DNA of 47,425 bases from CAYTLW01 sp964438735. Its GTDB lineage: Bacteria; Myxococcota_A; UBA9042. A program made the position numbers and the translations under genes. Shown one piece after another: positions 42,772-47,425 of this stretch (position 1 is its first letter; every line of letters begins with the position of its first letter). Location of the stretch: NCBI GenBank assembly GCA_964438735.1, contig CAYTLW010000054.1, forward strand, positions 1-47,425, given 5' to 3'. The notes below the pieces were generated by a model, which was given only the letters and a program-made list of their open reading frames with translations, did not search any database and had not been told where the DNA came from.

Positions 42772-44229
42772 ATGAAGACCTGCCCGATCTGCGCCAAGAC
42801 CTACGACGACGACGCGAGCTTCTGCATGAACGACGGCTCGCCGCTGGAGGCGGCCGTCGCCACCGATCCCATGGTCGGCTTCGTGGTCGACAATCGGTAT
42901 CGCATCCTCAACAAGATCGGCGAAGGCGGCTACGGCGCCGTCTACGTGGCCCGGCACCTGAACATCCCGCGAGACGTCGCCTTGAAGGTGATGTGGGACG
43001 GCACGGCCACCCCAGAGGCGCAGGTACGTCGATTCGAGTACGAGGTTCGATCCATCGTCTCCATCGGCCACCCGAACATCGTGCACGTCTACGACTTCGG
43101 CCACGACTCGCAGATTGGTCCCTGGGTCGCCATGGAGCGCCTTGAGGGCGAGGATCTGGGCAAGCGCATCAAGGATGGGCCCCTGTTGGGCGTCTTCGAG
43201 ATCTGGGCCGTCATGAAGGGCGTCTGCAGGGCGTTGGATGCGGCCCATCAAGAAGGCGTGATCCACCGCGATGTGAAGCCATCCAACATCTTCCTGGTCG
43301 ACGACCCGGCCGAGCTGCACGGCTTTGCCGTCAAGCTGCTGGACTTTGGCATCGCGACGGTGTCGGCGCGAGCGCCCGAGGGCACGACCGGACCCGACAT
43401 GGCCAAGACGGCTGATAATCGCATCATCGGCACACCCGCCATCATGAGCCCCGAACAGGTGGAAGGGCGCCAACTCGATGGTCGTGTCGACATCTATGCC
43501 CTGGGCGTCGTGCTCTTCAACATGCTCACGCGGCGCAACCTCTATTCGGCCCGCAACGCCCAGGAGCTTCTGCTCAAGCACGTCGTGGAGACGCCCAAGG
43601 CGCCATCGACGACAGTGGAGGGCGATTGGATTCCGCCGGCCCTCGATGGACTGGTGGCGAGTCTGCTGGCCAAGAAGCCGGAAGACCGTCCCGCCACTGG
43701 CGCCGATGTGATTCGGCGGCTGGAGAAGGTTCGCGCGGCGGTGGACAGCGCCTGGGCCCGGCAACATCTGGGTCAGCCTACCGGCCAGCAGCGGCAGCCG
43801 TCGGGCCTGCAGCGGCGCCCCTCGGTGGTGAAGGAGTCCAGTCCGGCCGCGGAACGGTCCGGTCCTCCCACGGTGCTGGCCGTGGACGATGAACCCGCGA
43901 TCCTGGACCTGCTGCGGCTCGTCCTGGAGCGCGCCGGCTACGACTGCCGGACAGCGCGGGGGGGGCAGGACGCCCTGGACCAGCTCGACGCCGCGCTGAA
44001 TGTGGACGCTCTGGTGGTGGATCTGATGATGCCGGACATCGATGGCGTGCAATGCATCGAGGCCGCGCGTGAGCTGGGCTACGACGGCCCGGTGGTGGTC
44101 TGCACCACCTTGTCATCGATGGGTATCAAGAGTCGCCTGGAACACCTGGAGGGCGTACGCTTCTTGGACAAGACCACGGAGTTGCACCGGCTGCAGGCGA
44201 TCCTGGATGAATTGCTGGGTCCCCCATGA
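42772..44229 (+). CDS. zinc-ribbon Ser/Thr protein kinase fused to a C-terminal receiver domain
   Basis: 485 residues. N-terminal ribbon CPICAKTY...FCMNDGSPL (residues 4-25) followed by a Hanks kinase (about 42-325): IGEGGYGAVYVA, VALKVMWDG, VIHRDVKPSNIFLV, LLDFGIATV, IMSPEQVEG, DIYALGVVLFNML. A linker rich in Gln/Pro (about 330-360) leads to a receiver domain (PTVLAVDDEPAILDLL, phospho-acceptor Asp417 in LVVDLMMPDIDG, and the conserved Lys in FLDKTTELH). So one chain may both phosphorylate proteins and be controlled by a two-component phosphoryl group. There is no transmembrane segment. The ribbon resembles those on FHA/zinc-ribbon signalling proteins. Confidence 0.9.
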   Translation: MKTCPICAKTYDDDASFCMNDGSPLEAAVATDPMVGFVVDNRYRILNKIGEGGYGAVYVARHLNIPRDVALKVMWDGTATPEAQVRRFEYEVRSIVSIGHPNIVHVYDFGHDSQIGPWVAMERLEGEDLGKRIKDGPLLGVFEIWAVMKGVCRALDAAHQEGVIHRDVKPSNIFLVDDPAELHGFAVKLLDFGIATVSARAPEGTTGPDMAKTADNRIIGTPAIMSPEQVEGRQLDGRVDIYALGVVLFNMLTRRNLYSARNAQELLLKHVVETPKAPSTTVEGDWIPPALDGLVASLLAKKPEDRPATGADVIRRLEKVRAAVDSAWARQHLGQPTGQQRQPSGLQRRPSVVKESSPAAERSGPPTVLAVDDEPAILDLLRLVLERAGYDCRTARGGQDALDQLDAALNVDALVVDLMMPDIDGVQCIEAARELGYDGPVVVCTTLSSMGIKSRLEHLEGVRFLDKTTELHRLQAILDELLGPP

Positions 44230-44322
44230 GTCTGCCGGTGCTTCATGCTCGCGCTCCATCCAGTCCGGCATCGCGCCAGAGAACACCGTGATTTCAAGGC
44301 TTAGATGAGAGGAAGTTGACGT

Positions 44323-44358
44323 CCCGCCACGTAGATCGTCCCCTGATCGTGGGGCGGG
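44323..44358 (+). promoter_or_regulatory. leader hairpin before the receiver gene
   Basis: CCCGCC (44323-44328) and GGCGGG (44353-44358) form a 6-bp stem, extended by ACG/CGT across a 2-nt bulge, with an 18-nt loop region. The 3' arm abuts the purine-rich GGGAGGGAG that could serve as ribosome site, so folding could influence translation. Confidence 0.4.
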
Positions 44359-44376
44359 AGGGAGTTGAGACCGTCC

Positions 44377-44754
44377 ATGGAAATCCGCACGATCCTGCTC
44401 GTCGATGACGAGCCCGACATCCGTACCATCGGCGAGCTCTCACTGAGCACCATCGGGGGCTGGAACGTCATCGCGGTGGCGTCGGGCGAAGAGGCCCTGA
44501 AGCGGCTGCAAGAATCTGCGCCGGACCTGGTGCTGCTCGACGTGATGATGCCCGGTCTTGATGGACCAGGCACCCTGGCGAGTATCCGGCAATTGGAGGT
44601 GGGGCGGTCGCTGCCTGTCATCTTCATGACGGCTCGCACCCAGCGGAGCGACATCCAGGAGTACCTGGGTCTGGGCGCTATCGGGGTGATCGCCAAGCCA
44701 TTCGAGCCGATGACCCTGGCTGACGAAATCCGCCGTATTGTCGCCGAACACTGA
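44377..44754 (+). CDS. stand-alone response-regulator receiver protein
   Basis: 125 residues from ATG 44377; TTG 44365 is an in-frame alternative that sits closer to the purine-rich GGGAGGGAG. Receiver fold: LLVDDEPDIRTIG (acidic pocket), phospho-acceptor Asp55 in LVLLDVMMPGLDG, Thr/Ser of FMTART, and the Lys in GVIAKPFEPMTL. There is no output domain, so it would work by protein-protein interaction or as a phosphate shuttle (CheY/Spo0F-like). It lies 22 bp before the REC-HPT-REC-REC-GGDEF gene, probably in one transcript, and may pass phosphate to or from the HPT domain encoded there. Confidence 0.9.
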   Translation: MEIRTILLVDDEPDIRTIGELSLSTIGGWNVIAVASGEEALKRLQESAPDLVLLDVMMPGLDGPGTLASIRQLEVGRSLPVIFMTARTQRSDIQEYLGLGAIGVIAKPFEPMTLADEIRRIVAEH

Positions 44755-44776
44755 ACCGCCGGGTCAAGGAGTCTGC

Positions 44777-46813
44777 ATGGGCGTCAACCTGCTCATCGTC
44801 GATGACGACGCTGCACTCTGCAAACTCCTGCAGTCGCTGCTGGTCAAGCGCGATTGCACGATTCAGGTGGCGGGAACGGTGGCAGAAGCCCGCCGGATGA
44901 TGTCCGAACAGGACTTCGACCTGGCGCTCGTGGATGGGTTGCTGCCGGACGGCGTGGGATTGGACCTGATCGCAGAGCATCGCAAGTCGGGCGTCAAGAC
45001 CGACTTCATCTTCATGTCCGCGCACTGGCGACACGTGGGCGAGTACATCGAACTTACCCGCAAGCTCTCCGTATCGGCGGTGGTGCACAAACCCTTCGCC
45101 AGCGAGGAGATGCTGGTCCACGTGGACGCGGCCATCGAGCGCGCCACCGCAATGGAGCAGCCCACCGCGCCCGAAGCGCCCGCCGATCCCTTCCAGCAGG
45201 CGCTGGCGGAGCTGCGCAACAAGTACGCGGCGACCCTCGGCGAGCGGCTGGACCAGCTCGACAAGGAGCTGGCTGCGCTGGAGCAGGAGCCTGACGCAGA
45301 CAACATCGAGTCGTCGCTCCGGCTGGCCCACAAGCTGCACGGGACGTCGGGTACCTATGGCTTCATGGAGATCAGCGTCGCCACGGGCATGATCGAGGAG
45401 CAGTTGGGGGCCCTGAAGGCGGGCGACATCGCCTCGCAGCCGATGTTCTGGCGCCGCCTGCGCGAGGCTGCCCACCGCGCTCGGCGTGCGGTGCCCGATC
45501 TGGACGTTGGAAGCGCGAAAGGCAGCGAGGCGCTGGAGGACCTGGACCACGAACGCGCGGTGCACGCTTCGACCATCCTGGTGGTCGATGACGACCCGGC
45601 TTTCCTCGAGCAGATCAAGGTCATCGGCCGGGCTACGGCCCACCGGGTGCTGACCGCAGTTGGCCGGGATGACGCCCTGCAGATCGCCAACGAGGAGATG
45701 ATCGACTCGGCGATGATCGACATCGGTCTGGGCGAGGGCATCGATGGCTTTGAGTTGGCCGCCGAGCTTCGCGAACAGCCGGGCCTGGCAAGCCTGCCGT
45801 TGGGCATCGTATCGGTGGCAGACAACCTGGAGTCGAGGCTGCGCGCGGCCTGGTCGGGGGCCTCTCTCTTCGCCGGCAAACCGGTGGACAAGGAGACCTT
45901 CGAGCAGATGGCGATCCATCTGCACGCCCTGGCGCGTGGCTACCGGCCCAAGGTGCTGGTCGTGGACGACGACCCGGACTTCAGCGCCTTCGTGGCCACC
46001 GTGCTGCGCCGTCATGGCATCCTGGTGGCCGAGTTGCACGAGCCGGAGCGCATCCTGGAGGCGCTCCTGGAGACGCGGCCCGATCTGGCCCTGATCGACA
46101 TCGTGATGCCCATCCTGAGCGGCTTCGATCTGGTGCGCATCATCCGCACCTCGCCGGAGTGGAAGGACCTGCCCTTGTTGCTGGCGACCGCGCAGTCCAG
46201 TCACGAGTCGCGCCTGGCCGCGTTCGAGGCCGGCGCTGACGACTACATCGCCAAGCCCATCATCGAACGTGAACTCATCGCCCGCATCAAGCTCCGGGTC
46301 GAGCGGCTCTCCCTGCAGCGGGAGCGGCAGGAACGAGACGCGCTGACGGGCCTGCTGCGGCGCCAGGCGTTTATGGATCGCTTCGGCGTGCGCATGGCGG
46401 AGTTGCGACGACACGGCGGACGCGCGGCGCTCTGCCTGTTGGACCTGGACCACTTCAAGCAGATCAACGACAGCCGCGGGCACCTGGTCGGCGACCGGGT
46501 GCTGGCGGCATTCGGGCGATTCCTCACCGCGCGCTACCGCGTCGAGGATTTGCGCTGTCGATGGGGAGGCGAGGAGTTCGTCATGGTCCTGCTGGAACAG
46601 GATCTGGAGATGGCCCGTGCGTTGATTCAACGGGGCATCGAGGACTTCTCTCAGCGCGCCTTCGTCGATGACCGCGGCGAGCCCTTCTCGGTCGCCTTCA
46701 GCGCCGGGGTGGCCGCCTGGCCGGATGATGGCGACGACGTCACGGCCTTGATTGAGCGCGCCGACGAGCGCCTCTACCAGGCCAAGGACGCCGGTCGGGC
46801 ACGGGTGGTGTAG
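44777..46813 (+). CDS. hybrid REC-HPT-REC-REC-GGDEF diguanylate cyclase
   Basis: 678 residues from ATG 44777 (AAGGAG seven bases upstream). Domains in order: REC1 (about 4-125, Asp53 in LALVDGLLPDG, Lys in VVHKPF); HPT (about 150-240, LAHKLHGTSGTYG with phosphoaccepting His185); REC2 (about 270-390, Asp315 in SAMIDIGLGEG); REC3 (about 395-515, Asp441 in LALIDIVMPILSG, Lys in YIAKPI); GGDEF (about 530-678, DALTGLLRRQAF, LDLDHFKQINDSRGH, active site WGGEEFV at 597-601). The inhibitory RxxD motif (588-591) lies five residues before GGEEF, so product feedback by c-di-GMP is predicted. It contains no histidine kinase of its own. Confidence 0.9.
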   Translation: MGVNLLIVDDDAALCKLLQSLLVKRDCTIQVAGTVAEARRMMSEQDFDLALVDGLLPDGVGLDLIAEHRKSGVKTDFIFMSAHWRHVGEYIELTRKLSVSAVVHKPFASEEMLVHVDAAIERATAMEQPTAPEAPADPFQQALAELRNKYAATLGERLDQLDKELAALEQEPDADNIESSLRLAHKLHGTSGTYGFMEISVATGMIEEQLGALKAGDIASQPMFWRRLREAAHRARRAVPDLDVGSAKGSEALEDLDHERAVHASTILVVDDDPAFLEQIKVIGRATAHRVLTAVGRDDALQIANEEMIDSAMIDIGLGEGIDGFELAAELREQPGLASLPLGIVSVADNLESRLRAAWSGASLFAGKPVDKETFEQMAIHLHALARGYRPKVLVVDDDPDFSAFVATVLRRHGILVAELHEPERILEALLETRPDLALIDIVMPILSGFDLVRIIRTSPEWKDLPLLLATAQSSHESRLAAFEAGADDYIAKPIIERELIARIKLRVERLSLQRERQERDALTGLLRRQAFMDRFGVRMAELRRHGGRAALCLLDLDHFKQINDSRGHLVGDRVLAAFGRFLTARYRVEDLRCRWGGEEFVMVLLEQDLEMARALIQRGIEDFSQRAFVDDRGEPFSVAFSAGVAAWPDDGDDVTALIERADERLYQAKDAGRARVV

Positions 46814-46831
46814 CGAACGGGCACGCCGGGC

Positions 46832-47425
46832 TCAGCCCCGCGGCAGCCCCAGCCGCTCCAGGTGCCGGTAGAAGGTCGCCCGACTCACGCCCAGGATGCG
46901 GGCCGCGGCCGACCGGTTGCCACCGGCCTGTTCCATCGCTTCGATGATTCGCTGACGCTGCTCGTCCTCGGTCAGCCGTCGTGGCGCCGACCAGTTCCTG
47001 GCCAGGGGCGCCCTGCCGGAGGTTCCGTCGCCACCACCTGCCGGCGCTGATGCCGTCCCGCTCCCGGCCGCGAGGCTCGGCGTTGCGTTCATGGCGGGCG
47101 CGCCGGCGCCGGCAGACCGAATCTCTGGCGGCAGATCCTCCAGGCCCAGGACCTCTCGCTTGCAGCGGATCACGCCGAATTCGATGGCGCTGCGCAGCTC
47201 GCGCACATTGCCGGGCCAGGTGTGTGCCGCCAGTTGGCTGATGGCGGCATCGTCGATGGTGCGCACCGACTTGCCCATGGCCGCGCAGGCCTTGCGCAGG
47301 AATTCACGCGCCAGGAGCGGGATGTCGGCGCGGCGCTCTCGCAGCGGCGGCAGCTCGATACTGGCGACCCGAATGCGATAGAGGAGATCGAGACGGAATC
47401 GGCCCGCCTCCACCTCGGCGTGTAG
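46832..47425 (-). CDS. sigma-54-dependent transcriptional activator, N-terminus beyond window
   Basis: The frame is open to the right edge; 197 residues of the C-terminal part are visible. It starts within the AAA+ domain with EAGRFRLDLLYRIRV and IELPPLRERRADIP, then the C-terminal helix pattern HTWPGNVRELRSAI, a linker rich in Ala/Gly and Pro, and a Fis-type HTH (GGNRSAAARILGVSRATFYR). These are standard features of NtrC-like enhancer-binding proteins. Whether it has a receiver, FHA or GAF sensor domain cannot be seen. It is convergent with the GGDEF gene, 18 bp apart. Confidence 0.9.
   Translation of the reverse strand, partial: LHAEVEAGRFRLDLLYRIRVASIELPPLRERRADIPLLAREFLRKACAAMGKSVRTIDDAAISQLAAHTWPGNVRELRSAIEFGVIRCKREVLGLEDLPPEIRSAGAGAPAMNATPSLAAGSGTASAPAGGGDGTSGRAPLARNWSAPRRLTEDEQRQRIIEAMEQAGGNRSAAARILGVSRATFYRHLERLGLPRG

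Overview
The window is 47.4 kb of GC-rich bacterial DNA (roughly 65% GC by eye). It most resembles Myxococcota or a related former-deltaproteobacterial lineage, although there is no rRNA or other marker gene to fix the taxon. The evidence is about ten lipoproteins with Asp/Ala/Gly-rich linkers just after the lipobox, very long Cys-rich proteins built from CDDGnxCTxDxC repeats, a MopE-type motif, CotH and formylglycine-generating-enzyme-like surface proteins, eukaryote-like Ser/Thr kinases, one of them fused to a receiver domain, and a small protein that resembles Myxococcus paralogous families. I see no tRNA, rRNA, integrase, transposase, phage or CRISPR locus.

Layout. 1-4153 (+): end of an FGE-sulfatase gene, a hotdog thioesterase, and a beta-helix lipoprotein that seems to start at CTG. 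4196-8904 (-): a run of OMP, Cys-rich lipoprotein, ferritin-like protein (ATGA overlap), undecaprenyl-PP synthase, inorganic pyrophosphatase and GDPD lipoprotein. 9214-10095 (+): acyl-CoA thioesterase II. 10117-11571 (-): a compact XRE regulator plus partner operon; both proteins end in the same residues, EVxDGQW. 11676-14298 (-): CotH protein and DUF434 protein. 14411-16948 (-): a LysM protein and a lipoprotein, with two copies of a paired-repeat element bracketing the lipoprotein gene. 17095-20399 (-): M32 carboxypeptidase, dCMP deaminase-like protein and Ig-like lipoprotein. 20600-29027 (+): three consecutive Cys-rich secreted lipoprotein genes, each with its reading frame broken once. 29048-33552 (-): lipoprotein, SppA fused to an outer-membrane-like N-terminal region, thioredoxin-like protein. 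33807-35921 (+): POT-family transporter with a 200-residue insert. 35946-38415 (-): four small genes including a class I glutamine amidotransferase. 38556-39890 (+): Xaa-Pro aminopeptidase. 39992-46813 (+): signalling island with a membrane Ser/Thr kinase, a TEP-repeat protein, a zinc-ribbon Ser/Thr kinase-REC fusion, a stand-alone receiver and a REC-HPT-REC-REC-GGDEF protein. 46832-47425 (-): end of a sigma-54 activator.

How the genes fit together. Most are envelope biology: lipid carrier synthesis, lipoprotein display, surface polymers, peptidase and redox quality control. The right end is a multi-tier phosphorylation and c-di-GMP circuit. The candidates I rate highest for undescribed biology are the XRE/partner operon with the shared C-terminal peptide, the broken surface-protein cluster, the barrel-SppA fusion and the paired-repeat element. 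Ten transcription units also carry a recognisable promoter of the form TTGnnn-N17-TAnnnT 25-50 bp upstream of the start codon.
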